56,570 bases of DNA from Patescibacteria group bacterium (GCA_013387205.1 WARV01000011.1:1-56570), one strand, 5' to 3'. Positions 22,447 to 30,497 are shown, numbered from the stretch's first letter. Notes: generated by a model from the letters alone, not told the origin. A program made the numbers and translations.

Positions 22447-22517
22447 AAACTGTCTCCAAACTTCATTTTGTCTGCAATTCTAAAATTCCGCCTTAAAAGC
22501 AAGTTTGGAGACAGTTT
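22447..22517. repeat. 71-bp inverted-repeat element, GGTCTC family (short form)
   Basis: Outer stem AAACTGTCTCCAAACTT/AAGTTTGGAGACAGTTT. Inner ends (CATTTTGTCTGCAATT and GCCTTAAAAGC) match the 245-bp element at 15933. Two stem positions differ from that copy on both strands, so pairing is kept. Confidence 0.75.
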
Positions 22518-22550
22518 CCTAGGTATTTGTTATAATTTAAATATCACTTT

Positions 22551-23438
22551 ATGGAAAAAAATATAGACGGAATAAAGAAAATTGCAAAAAAACCTGTAGT
22601 TGTCAGGCCAGTCATTAGAATTACTGTTGTTAAGCAAAGACCGCCTCAGCCAGCTGCCCCAAAATTTTTTGATACCGCTCCCGAGCGCATTGGAAAAATT
22701 TTATTATCTTTGGCAGAAAAAAAGGATAAAATTAAACGCAAGATTTCTTTTGATTTTCCAAACAAGAAAGTTTTTCAATTTAACCGTTCTGCATGGGTAA
22801 CCGCATTTTTAGTTTTGGCTTTAACCGCATCTTTCGGTTTTGGTTTTTGGGCGGCCTTGACCACTCCAAAATCCATAGCTGATGACGAGCAGCAAGCGGC
22901 AAAGCCTGTTGTTTATGAAATGCCTCTGCCTGACGTTAAGCTGCTCAACCAGCCTAATATCTCCACCAATGACGCGCTGTTTACCATGCCCATCAACCAG
23001 TTGGAAGCGTTCTTAAAGCAGCAGCAGGGGCAAGACAAGCCAAGTAAACCAGTTAAGGATTTGCTGGCCGAGCGCACAGAAAAACTCAAAATTTATTTGG
23101 CGGAAAAGAAATCGCCGTTCGTGGAAATCGCGGATACGATTGCCGGCTTAAAGCACTGGAAGCTGGTTTTAGCCATTTCTAACGCGGAAAGCACGCTGGG
23201 CAAGCATTGTTCCAGCAACAACTGCAGCGGCATTGGCGTGGACCCCAGCCATCCGTTGTGGCGCAAGTATGAATCTACCAGGGACTGGGCCAAAGACTTA
23301 GACAGGCTTTTGGAAAAGAGATATAAAGATTGGACTTTGGAAAAAATGAACGGGGTTTATAACCAACCCGGAAGCCAAAACTGGCTTTTGGCCACCAGGC
23401 AGATATTGGCTGAATTGGCGGAAAGAAATGTTGAGTAA
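22551..23438 (+). CDS. membrane-anchored lysozyme-like (peptidoglycan hydrolase) protein
   Basis: This 295-aa protein has a cytoplasmic basic N-terminus (1-78), one membrane segment (AWVTAFLVLALTASFGFGFW, 81-100), a low-complexity Pro/Gln linker, and a C-terminal domain (about 185-295) with VLAISNAESTLGKHC / NNCSGIGVDPSHP / YESTRDWAKDLDRLLEKRY. The Glu in NAES and the following GIG segment fit lytic transglycosylase or glucosaminidase folds, where Glu is the acid. It probably trims the wall outside the membrane. No Shine-Dalgarno. The exact family is not certain. Confidence 0.7.
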   Translation: MEKNIDGIKKIAKKPVVVRPVIRITVVKQRPPQPAAPKFFDTAPERIGKILLSLAEKKDKIKRKISFDFPNKKVFQFNRSAWVTAFLVLALTASFGFGFWAALTTPKSIADDEQQAAKPVVYEMPLPDVKLLNQPNISTNDALFTMPINQLEAFLKQQQGQDKPSKPVKDLLAERTEKLKIYLAEKKSPFVEIADTIAGLKHWKLVLAISNAESTLGKHCSSNNCSGIGVDPSHPLWRKYESTRDWAKDLDRLLEKRYKDWTLEKMNGVYNQPGSQNWLLATRQILAELAERNVE

Positions 23439-23533
23439 TTTTTGATTTTAGATTTGAGATTTTAGATTTTTGCATTTTAAGGCGGGGAACATTAAGAAAG
23501 GCGCTTCAAGGTGAGTCGAGTGCCTTTTTAAAC

Positions 23534-23561
23534 TTGACATCCGTCAAAAGGGGTATATACT
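23534..23561 (+). promoter_or_regulatory. promoter of csoR
   Basis: TTGACA, 16-nt spacer, TATACT. The CsoR-type operator begins 8 bases downstream. Confidence 0.75.
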
Positions 23562-23568
23562 AGAATAG

Positions 23569-23592
23569 TAGACCCCCCTATGGGGGGTATGA
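23569..23592. promoter_or_regulatory. CsoR/RcnR-type operator
   Basis: TAGACCCCCCTATGGGGGGT centre: a G/C-tract palindrome ACCCCCC-TA-TGGGGGGT of the kind bound by CsoR-family repressors, overlapping the start of transcription. It implies autoregulation of the csoR gene about 180 bases downstream. Confidence 0.75.
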
Positions 23593-23619
23593 TAGAAGCT
23601 TTTGATATTTTCAGTAAAG

Positions 23620-23760
23620 ACATTATAAATTAACCTAATTTCTAATTAACCTAATTTCCGCCAGCTGGCGGACTAAACAAATCCCAAATTCTAATGCCTA
23701 AATTATGAAATTGGGAAATTAGATATTGTTTAGAGCTTAGAAATTAGTAATTAGAATATT
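23620..23760. repeat. CTAAT-word repeat with CCGCCAGCTGGCGG, left of csoR
   Basis: TTAACCTAATTTCTAATTAA, then TCCGCCAGCTGGCGGA (23657-23672) and CTAAACAAATCCCAAATTC. It is the inverted counterpart of the copy at 24120-24215, so the csoR gene is bracketed. Confidence 0.7.
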
Positions 23761-23773
23761 TTTTCAAATATCT

Positions 23774-24058
23774 ATGAAATCAGTTGATAGCCAAGGTAAA
23801 AACAAAAAAGACGTTGTAAAAAGATTGCACTACGCCCAGGGGCATTTGAAGGCCGTCTGCAAAATGATAGAAGGTGACGCGTATTGCCTGGATATCATCA
23901 ACCAGAACCACGCGGTTATTGAAGCGTTAAAAAAAGTGAATCAAATGGTGCTGGAAGGCCATTTGGGCGTGTGCGCCTGGGACGCGGTTAACAGCAAGAA
24001 CACGGCTAAAAGGAAGAAGGCGATAGAAGAATTGGTGAAGTTGTACGGCAGACAATAG
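23774..24058 (+). CDS. csoR: CsoR/RcnR-family metal-sensing repressor
   Basis: This 94-aa all-helical DUF156 protein has RLHYAQGHLKAVCKMIEGDA, YCLDIINQNHAVIEALKKVN and EGHLGVC. The Cys38-His63-Cys67 triad corresponds to the Cu(I) site of CsoR. The palindromic G-tract operator upstream fits autorepression. Normally a Cu efflux ATPase or chaperone is co-regulated; none is here, and the next gene is trxB after another repeat. It could sense Cu, or a persulfide or formaldehyde in other branches. The gene is enclosed by inverted repeats. Confidence 0.88.
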   Translation: MKSVDSQGKNKKDVVKRLHYAQGHLKAVCKMIEGDAYCLDIINQNHAVIEALKKVNQMVLEGHLGVCAWDAVNSKNTAKRKKAIEELVKLYGRQ

Positions 24059-24240
24059 ATAAATTAACCTAATTTCTAATTATTCTAATTGACCTAAATA
24101 ATGCCTAAGTCCCAATGTCTAATATTTGGGTATTAGTAATTAGGAATTGGGATTTGTTTAGTCCGCCAGCTGGCGGAAATTAGAGCAATTAGGTTAATTA
24201 GGAATTAATTTTCAGAAAAAATATCTATAAATAATTAAAA
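24059..24240. repeat. CTAAT-word repeat with CCGCCAGCTGGCGG, right of csoR
   Basis: It carries TTAACCTAATTTCTAATTAT at 24062-24081 and, inverted, GGGATTTGTTTAG-TCCGCCAGCTGGCGGA (24149-24177) and GAGCAATTAGGTTAATTAGG. It is an imperfect long hairpin by itself as well as an inverted partner of the left copy. Confidence 0.7.
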
Positions 24241-24253
24241 TGTAAAATATATT

Positions 24254-25231
24254 ATGAACAATGCAAATGTGAAAAATGTTGTAATTATCGGCAGTGGGCC
24301 AGCTGGGCTGACCGCGGCAATTTATGCGGCCAGAGCAGAACTTAAGCCTGTGGTTTTGGCAGGTTTGACTCCCGGCGGGCAATTGATGCAAACAACGGAA
24401 GTGGAAAATTTTCCGGGATTCATTAACGGCATTATGGGGCCGCAGCTTATGGATAACATGATAAAGCAGGCAGAAAGGTTTGGCGCGGAAATAATTTTGG
24501 AAAACGCGGTTTCCGCGGATTTTTTCAAAAAGCCTTTTTCCGTTAAAACCGATAAAACTGAATACTTGGCTAAGGCTGTGATTATCGCTACGGGTGCGGA
24601 AGCTAATTGGCTTAATTTGGAAAGCGAACAGCGCTTGCGCGGCAAAGGCGTGTCAGCCTGCGCTACTTGCGACGGGTTTTTCTTTAAGGACAAGGAAGTC
24701 GCGGTTATCGGCGGGGGAGACAGTGCCATGGAAGAAGCCAACTTTTTGACCAAGTTTGCCAAAAAAGTGACCGTTATCCATCGCCGCGAAGAATTCAGGG
24801 CTTCCAAGATTATGTTGGAGAGGGCCAAGAGCAACCCGAAAATATCTTTTGTAACCAACGCCCAAGTTTTGGAAGTGCTGGGGGAAAAATCCGTGGAAGG
24901 AATTAAAATAAAAGATAACGCCACTGGCGGGGAAAAAACCATTCCCATCCAGGGCTATTTTGCGGCTATTGGCCACACCCCGACTACCAAAATTTTTGCC
25001 GCTGCCGGAATTAAAGTCGACCAAAAGGGTTATATTGAAGTTCTAAACCATACCCGCACCAATATTGAAGGCGTGTTCGTGGCCGGTGACGTGTCTGATC
25101 CGCGCTACCGCCAGGCCGTATCCGCGTCCGGCATGGGCTGCATGGCCGCCTTGGATATGGAAAAATATCTGGCCGAACACGAAGAGATAGAATCTAAAAC
25201 AGTGGAACAAGTCCAAGAATCAAAAACCTAA
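24254..25231 (+). CDS. trxB: thioredoxin reductase
   Basis: This 325-aa protein has the FAD Rossmann motif GSGPAGLTAAIYAAR (13-27), the redox-active Cys136-Ala-Thr-Cys139, the NADPH motif VIGGGDSAMEEA (about 151-162) and the second FAD motif GVFVAGDV (about 273-280). It transfers electrons from NADPH to thioredoxin in the cytoplasm. Full length for the family. The start follows AT-rich DNA without a Shine-Dalgarno. A partial, single-domain relative is encoded at 26609. Confidence 0.96.
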   Translation: MNNANVKNVVIIGSGPAGLTAAIYAARAELKPVVLAGLTPGGQLMQTTEVENFPGFINGIMGPQLMDNMIKQAERFGAEIILENAVSADFFKKPFSVKTDKTEYLAKAVIIATGAEANWLNLESEQRLRGKGVSACATCDGFFFKDKEVAVIGGGDSAMEEANFLTKFAKKVTVIHRREEFRASKIMLERAKSNPKISFVTNAQVLEVLGEKSVEGIKIKDNATGGEKTIPIQGYFAAIGHTPTTKIFAAAGIKVDQKGYIEVLNHTRTNIEGVFVAGDVSDPRYRQAVSASGMGCMAALDMEKYLAEHEEIESKTVEQVQESKT

Positions 25232-25277
25232 CAGAACAAATCCTAAAACTTATATCATAAATCTTAAATCTAAATAA

Positions 25278-26518
25278 ATGTCTAATCCTTTTGAATCCGC
25301 CAGGCGCCAGCTTGACGAAGCGGCAAAAATTGCCGGGCTCGACAGCCAAAAAATCGAGAGGTTAAAATCTCCAGACCGTTATGTGGAAGTTTCTATTCCC
25401 GTTATAATGGATGACGCCAGCCAAAAAATATTTACGGGGTTTAGAAGCCAGCACAATAACGCCCGCGGCCCTTACAAGGGCGGCATAAGGTTTCATCAGC
25501 AGGTTAATTTAGACGAGGTTAGGGCTTTAAGCTTTTGGATGAGCTTTAAAAACGCGGTGGTCAACGTGCCTTTTGGCGGCGGCAAAGGAGGGGTTGTTGT
25601 AAATCCCAAAGAGCTGTCGCAAAACGAGCTGGAAAAATTAAGCCGCGGTTACGTGCAGAAAATTTACCCCGTCATAGGGCCGGAGGTTGATGTGCCTGCT
25701 CCGGATGTAAATACCAACGGGCAAATTATGTCCTGGATGCTGGATGAATATATTAAGTTATCCCTTGATGGTCACCATCAAGGGAGGCTGCTGGCAACCT
25801 TTACCGGCAAGCCTTTGGATAACGGCGGGAGCCAGGGCAGGGAAGAGGCAACTGGTTTTGGCGGCACCAGGGTTTTAAGAGAAGCGTTAAAAGCCAAGCT
25901 TGCAGATATTCCAGAAGGAGCCAGTATTGCTATTCAAGGGTTTGGCAATGTGGCGACATTTTTTGCGGAAACCGCCAAAGAATTGGACTGAAAGTTGTGG
26001 CAGTTTCTGACAGCAAAGGCGGGATATATAATCCCGAAGGGCTTGATATCAAAACCGTACAGAGCCAAAAAAAGCAAACTAAGTCAGTAAAAGGTTTTTC
26101 CGGCGCAAAAGACATCACTAATGAAGAACTTTTGGAATTGCCGGTTGATATTCTAGTCCCCGCCGCTTTAGAAAACGTGTTGACCGGAGAAAACGCGGAG
26201 AAAATTAAAGCAAAATTAATTGTGGAAATGGCCAATGGCCCGACTACGCCGGAAGCAGATGAAATTTTTGCCAAAAAAGGCATTGTGCTGATTCCGGACA
26301 TTTTGGCTAACAGCGGAGGGGTTTGTACTTCGTATTTTGAATGGTACCAGAACATGCATCAAGAAAGCTGGAGCCGCGACCAGGTTTTGGAAAAATTAGA
26401 CAAGCAAATGGTTCAGGCGTTTAGTGACGTGTTGGAAATTAAGAATAAATTCAACACCACTTTCCGCAACGCCGCGTATATTCTGGCCGCACAAAGAATT
26501 ATCAGCGCGATGAAATAA
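25278..26518 (+). pseudogene. gdhA: glutamate dehydrogenase with a one-base frameshift
   Basis: Two consecutive frames (25278-25991 and 25997-26518) together give a complete Glu/Leu/Phe/Val dehydrogenase: NNARGPYKGGIRFH, FGGGKGGVVVNP, the GKPLDNGGSQGREEATGFGG segment, the Rossmann motif IQGFGNVA, then PAALENVLTGENA and ANSGGVCTSYFEW. At about 25983-25990 the text TTGGACTGAAAG has one G too few; TTG GGA CTG AAA would continue into KVVAVSDSKGG. The joined protein would be about 413 aa, normal size. It may be a real lesion, a sequencing error or a recoding site. A 25-bp palindrome lies in frame at 25761. Reaction if intact: glutamate to 2-oxoglutarate plus ammonia. Confidence 0.85.
25761..25785. 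repeat. in-frame palindrome in gdhA
   Basis: TCCCTTGATGGT-C-ACCATCAAGGGA is perfect. It adds residues SLDGHHQGR between DEYIKL and LLATFTGKP, where the family normally has a shorter loop. Confidence 0.65.
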
Positions 26519-26559
26519 ATTGTCCACAGATGCACAGATAACACAAATTACACAGATTT

Positions 26560-26590
26560 ACCCCGCCCTTTAAGAGGGCGGGGTTTTAAA
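26560..26590 (+). terminator. terminator after gdhA
   Basis: CCCCGCCCT-TTAAG-AGGGCGGGG followed by TTTTAAA. Confidence 0.8.
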
Positions 26591-26608
26591 ATAGTGTATA
26601 ATTAAAAT

Positions 26609-27121
26609 ATGCACGACGTAATTATAATTGGCTGCGGGCCGGCAGGAATGAGTGCTGCAATTTATGCGGCCGCAAACAAATTAAAAACTTTAGTTATAGC
26701 CAAGGAGTTGCCGGACAGGAAAGGCGATGATTTTGAAATTGTCGGACAAACTGAAATCGCACAGAAATTCCAAAAGGCCTTAAAGGACTATCCGAAGACT
26801 TTGGAGTTAAAGGATAAAACCGAGGTGGTGACGCTTGAAAAGAATGTTGTCAGTTTTTCGGTGGAATTGGCATCCGGACTAATTTTTTACGGCAAGACAG
26901 TAATTATCGCCAGCGGAAAAGAGTCTTCAAGTTTTGACATGCTGACAAACAAGGATGCGCACGATAATATAAAGGCAGATGTTAATATGAATACAAGTAT
27001 TCCGGGAATTTTTGCCGTAGGTGATTGTATTGGAGAAGAGAGTAAAGGTGTTCTGGTTTGCGCCGGCGAAGGCGCAAAAGCCGCGCTTTCTGCTTTGAAA
27101 TACCTAAGACGGGATCAGTAA
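26609..27121 (+). CDS. single-domain FAD protein, thioredoxin-reductase-like, lacking the NADPH domain
   Basis: This 170-aa protein has the FAD motif IIGCGPAGMSAAIYAA (6-21) and the terminal FAD motif GIFAVGDC (133-140) of the trxB family, with the C-terminal helix GEGAKAALSALKYL. The region that in trxB holds the CxxC and the NADPH-binding domain is missing: the FAD part runs on through a short bridge (about 95-120). So it cannot use NADPH in the normal way and has no disulfide. It might receive electrons from another protein or be an oxidase or sensor. There is no sign of a frameshift. A -10-like TATAAT precedes it. Confidence 0.7.
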   Translation: MHDVIIIGCGPAGMSAAIYAAANKLKTLVIAKELPDRKGDDFEIVGQTEIAQKFQKALKDYPKTLELKDKTEVVTLEKNVVSFSVELASGLIFYGKTVIIASGKESSSFDMLTNKDAHDNIKADVNMNTSIPGIFAVGDCIGEESKGVLVCAGEGAKAALSALKYLRRDQ

Positions 27122-27131
27122 ATTTCATTTC

Positions 27132-27169
27132 ATTCCTCGATATTTCACGGCCGTGAAATATCGAGGAAT
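27132..27169. repeat. 38-bp perfect palindrome centred on CACGGCCGTG
   Basis: ATTCCTCGATATTTCACGG and its exact reverse complement meet at the centre without a loop. A second palindrome AATTACGTAAT follows (27176-27200, two copies). Compare the 36-bp palindrome at 40195. Confidence 0.8.
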
Positions 27170-27297
27170 TACTCTAAATTACGTAATCAATTACGTAATT
27201 TTTTTTATTAAAAAGGCGATTGAAATTAGTTAAAATTGTTGTTGACAAAACAGTGAAAATTTATAATAATTTAGTGTTAAACCTTAATCAAAAACAT

Positions 27298-29376
27298 ATG
27301 AGAAACTCTCTTAAACTCTTCTCGTTTACAGCTTTAATTGCTGTTTTTTTCGGGTTTTCGGCTTCGGTTTTAGCTTATGGATCCAATTTATCTATCACTG
27401 ATGCCGGAGGTGGAAATGCAAATATTATGGTCAGTAATGCTCCGGCCTATTCCTCTATCCAGCTTTCTTATACTGTGCCCGGATCCTCTTTGCCTACTAC
27501 AATTGGCAACTTCGGCACTACTGGCAGCAACGGATATTTTTCCACGACTATCAGCAGCAGCGCCTACGGGATAAACAATGGCGCGCAAGTTTACGTAACA
27601 GTGGGCGGTCAGCAATCTAATAGCGTACAATATGGCAGCTCCAGTTATTGGGGAGGCAATTACAGCGTTGGAGGCTTGAATTTGAGCCAGGGTAATGTCA
27701 ATTTAAACATCGGCCAGTCAACGACAATTACTGCCGGAAGCGGCGTTTATAATCCCAGCTATTACGTTGCCAGCAACAGCAATTCAAACGTGGCTTCGGC
27801 ATATGCAAGCGGCAATCAAATTACCATAACCGGAAATAATTCCGGCAATGCCACAATCGGCATCTGCTTGTCCGGTAATTCCAGCATGTGCTCAAATGTG
27901 TACGTAACCGTTAATGGCGGGTACAACTACGGCAATTTAAATTTTTCCCAAAACAATATCACGATTAACGCCGGGCAAAGCGCCAGCGTCAACATTTATA
28001 GCAGTTACTCTGGGACTTATTACGTCTCCAGTAATTCCAACAGCAGCGTAGTTTCTGCCAGCGTTAGCGGCGCAACAGTCAACCTTTACGGGCAGAATAC
28101 CGGCAGCAGCAACGTTACGGTCTGCCAAAACAACGGCAGTACTTGCGGGACGATTTACGTAACTGTCCAGGGAAGCAGCAGCGGGTCTGTGACTTTCAGC
28201 CAGAATAATTTGAATTTGAATGCCAGCCAGTCCCAAAGCGTCACCCTTTACGGATATTACTCGAACAATAATTTTTACATTAACGGTAATACCAATTCAA
28301 ATGCCGTATCAACCAGCTTAAGCGGCAGCCAATTGACAATAACCGGGCAGAACAGCGGGTCGTCCACTATCACGGTTTGCCAGAGCGGGGTTTCTAACTG
28401 CGGCTCGCTTTATGTCAATGTTTCCGGCAGCGGCTCTGGTTTTTCCGCATCGCAGAATAATATTTATTTAAATCAAGGCCAGAGCTCGTCAGTCACCTTT
28501 AGCGGTAATTGGGGCAGCTTGAATGTATCCAGTAATTCCAATTCTTACGTTGCTACAGCCAGTTTATCCGGCAATAACTTAAATATTTACGCCAACAACA
28601 ACGGCACTGCCGTGATAACGGTTTGTGCCAATTATTCCAGCAACTGCCAGGCAATAAACGTTACCGTTGGCTTGGGTAATAATTATAGCGGTAATCTGTC
28701 TTTTACCAGCACGAATTTGCCCCAGCCAGTGGTCGGCCAGAATTATAATTACCAGTTGCAGGTAACTGGCGGCAATAGCCCTTATACTTTTGCTTTGAAT
28801 AACGGCAGTTTGCCGGCTGGTTTGGGATTATTGTCTAACGGTGCCATTAACGGCACGCCGCAGAACAATAATTCTGCCAGTTTCTCCATCCGCGCAACCG
28901 ATGCTTCAGGAAGGGTTATCACAACCGGTTTTACTTTAAACCCAACCGGATCTTCCGGTGTCCAGTACCAGACTGGCGCAGTGTTAGGCTTGAGCATGTA
29001 TAACAACGGCGCGCTTATTTCAGAAAATGGCACGGTATATATTGCCTATAAAAATACCAAAACCGGTTTTGCCAGCGCCTCTGTCTTTAAAGCATTGGGA
29101 TATAATTTTGCGAACGTGATAAACGCTTCTAATTCCGGCTTGGCTGATTCAGGTTTTGTCGTTACCACAGCCAGCGCTTCCCATCCCTGGGGCAGCTGGA
29201 TAAAAAGCGGCGCGACCGTTTATTTTGTCCACGAGCTCGGATTAATCCCGGTGGGGGATTATAACACTTTCCTTAATAACGGCGGCGATGAAAGGCTTGT
29301 GGTGCCGGCTAATAGCTACGACTTCCGCTTGCCAATGCTTTCTATTATGATGACGGGGGATTCGAGACTTAGGTAA
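27298..29376 (+). CDS. large secreted repeat protein with conserved C-terminal module
   Basis: This 692-aa protein starts at ATG 27298 (the frame opens earlier with TTG, but the signal peptide MRNSLKLFSFTALIAVFFGF begins here). The body (about 90-460) has five or six Ser/Asn/Gly-rich units of about 80 aa. Each runs L.FSQNN..(I/L)N.GQS.SV..Y, then SNS(N)S.V.SASVSG, TITGQNSGS.TITVC....S.CG.(I/L)YVTV, an Ig-like fold with paired Cys. Then comes a putative Ig domain (LPQPVVGQNYNYQLQVTGG), and finally the module shared with the 14727 protein (GALISENGTVYIAYKN, HPWGSWI, LIPVGDYNTFLNNGG, GDSRLR). It is a surface adhesin or stalk by inference. A TTGACA lies at 27242. Confidence 0.82.
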   Translation: MRNSLKLFSFTALIAVFFGFSASVLAYGSNLSITDAGGGNANIMVSNAPAYSSIQLSYTVPGSSLPTTIGNFGTTGSNGYFSTTISSSAYGINNGAQVYVTVGGQQSNSVQYGSSSYWGGNYSVGGLNLSQGNVNLNIGQSTTITAGSGVYNPSYYVASNSNSNVASAYASGNQITITGNNSGNATIGICLSGNSSMCSNVYVTVNGGYNYGNLNFSQNNITINAGQSASVNIYSSYSGTYYVSSNSNSSVVSASVSGATVNLYGQNTGSSNVTVCQNNGSTCGTIYVTVQGSSSGSVTFSQNNLNLNASQSQSVTLYGYYSNNNFYINGNTNSNAVSTSLSGSQLTITGQNSGSSTITVCQSGVSNCGSLYVNVSGSGSGFSASQNNIYLNQGQSSSVTFSGNWGSLNVSSNSNSYVATASLSGNNLNIYANNNGTAVITVCANYSSNCQAINVTVGLGNNYSGNLSFTSTNLPQPVVGQNYNYQLQVTGGNSPYTFALNNGSLPAGLGLLSNGAINGTPQNNNSASFSIRATDASGRVITTGFTLNPTGSSGVQYQTGAVLGLSMYNNGALISENGTVYIAYKNTKTGFASASVFKALGYNFANVINASNSGLADSGFVVTTASASHPWGSWIKSGATVYFVHELGLIPVGDYNTFLNNGGDERLVVPANSYDFRLPMLSIMMTGDSRLR

Positions 29377-29423
29377 CGAAGTAACACGAACGGATAACGA
29401 ACGGGCACAAATGTACGAATGCT

Positions 29424-29454
29424 AAAACCCCGCCTCTCGCGAGAGGCGGGGTTT
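29424..29454. terminator. convergent terminator between the surface-protein gene and efp
   Basis: AAACCCCGCCTCTC-GC-GAGAGGCGGGGTTT can serve either strand. Confidence 0.85.
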
Positions 29455-29482
29455 CTAATAACTAACATCTAAAACTTAATAT

Positions 29483-30043
29483 TTATTGCGAAGCTCTTTC
29501 CACGTATTCACCGGTAACTGTTGAGATGCGGATAACTTCGCCTTCTTTGATGAACATGGGAGCATTTACTGTCAGTCCGGTTTCCAGCTTGACTGGCTTG
29601 GTAATGTTTCCGCCGCTGTTGCCTTTGACATCCGGCGGGGCCTCTACGACTTTCAATTCGACTTTAACCGGCAATTCCACTGAAACCGGCTTGCCGTTAA
29701 AGCGGACAATGGTCACTTCCAAGCCTTCTTTTAAGAACGGTTCCTGTTCGGCGGTAGCTTCTTTTTGTATGTCAACGGTTTCAAAAGTTTCCTGGTTCAT
29801 GAAGTGAGTACCTCCGTCGTCTGCGTAAAGGAAACTGGCTTTTTCCCTGGTGACATCGGCTTCTTCGATTTTTTCGCCGAACTTGAAAGAGTATTCAATA
29901 ACTTTGCCGGAAATAATATTGCGCAGTTTTGTCTGCATGACCGGTTTTCTTTGCGCCGTGCGCATGCGGTTTGACCAGATTATCTGGCAAGGATCGCCAT
30001 TGTAGAGAATAATGGCGCCTAATTTGATATCGGAAATATCCAT
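29483..30043 (-). CDS. efp: elongation factor P
   Basis: This 186-aa protein has three beta-barrel domains. The KOW-like N-terminal domain begins MDISDIKLGAIILYNGDPCQ, the central OB domain is about 65-125, and the C-terminal domain ends GEVIRISTVTGEYVER. EF-P relieves ribosome stalling at proline runs. The tip of domain I reads NRMRTAQRKPVMQTKLRN, not the PGKG of beta-lysylated EF-P, so the modification pathway is probably different or absent. It is the last gene of the rpsF-ssb-rpsR series on this strand, 103 bases after rpsR with a repeat hairpin in between. Confidence 0.95.
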   Translation of the reverse strand: MDISDIKLGAIILYNGDPCQIIWSNRMRTAQRKPVMQTKLRNIISGKVIEYSFKFGEKIEEADVTREKASFLYADDGGTHFMNQETFETVDIQKEATAEQEPFLKEGLEVTIVRFNGKPVSVELPVKVELKVVEAPPDVKGNSGGNITKPVKLETGLTVNAPMFIKEGEVIRISTVTGEYVERASQ

Positions 30044-30051
30044 TTTATAAT

Positions 30052-30141
30052 CCTAATGCCCCGAATTACCATCCGAATGCCCCAAACGATTCCTTTTCGG
30101 GTCATTTGGATAAATATTCTGGTAATTCGGATTATATTAAT
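30052..30141. repeat. CCGAAT-word hairpin between rpsR and efp
   Basis: TATAATCCTAATGCCCCGAAT ... ATTCTGGTAATTCGGATTATAT: long imperfect hairpin. Sister copies lie at 30985 and 49107. Confidence 0.65.
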
Positions 30142-30146
30142 TTGTT

Positions 30147-30377
30147 TTAAGAGGCAACAAAAGGTAAAAGTGCCATGTGGCGCGCGCGCTTTAAGGCTTT
30201 GGTAACCAGGCGCTGGTGCTTGGGGCAGGTGCCGGTGCGGTTGTGGTTTAAGATTTTAGAATGGGGCGACATAAAGCGCCTTAAGGTCTGGGTGTCTTTG
30301 TAGTCCACGGTGGAAAGCTTGTTGGAGCAGAAGTAGCAGACCTTTTTTGTGGGTTGGGTATTATTAGATGGTCGCAT
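30147..30377 (-). CDS. rpsR: 30S ribosomal protein S18
   Basis: This 76-aa protein contains the S18 signature KVCYFCSNKL, DYKDTQTLRRFMSPHSKI and TGTCPKHQRLVTKALKRARHMALLPF. It binds S6 on the 30S platform; the S6 gene rpsF is in the same cluster. The order rpsF-ssb-rpsR is typical in bacteria. The length is usual. Cys residues (CYFCS, TCP) might bind zinc. Confidence 0.97.
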   Translation of the reverse strand: MRPSNNTQPTKKVCYFCSNKLSTVDYKDTQTLRRFMSPHSKILNHNRTGTCPKHQRLVTKALKRARHMALLPFVAS

Positions 30378-30394
30378 AAATTGATTAAAAGATT

Positions 30395-30495
30395 TTATGA
30401 TTAAAGAGTTTTCTACTAAATACTAATTTTTACTAAAAGTACTAAATTACGAAATCAAAGTTTAGTATTTTTAGTACATTTTTCGTATTTAGTAG
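30395..30495. repeat. TACTAAA-word hairpin between ssb and rpsR
   Basis: GAGTTTTCTACTAAATACTA ... TTCGTATTTAGTAGAGTT: iterated TACTAAA words, inverted on the other arm. Confidence 0.6.
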
Positions 30496-30497
30496 AG

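Noticed and set aside
27220-27297. TTG start for the large surface protein
   Set aside because: It would put 26 residues in front of a clear signal peptide and lies before or within the promoter region.
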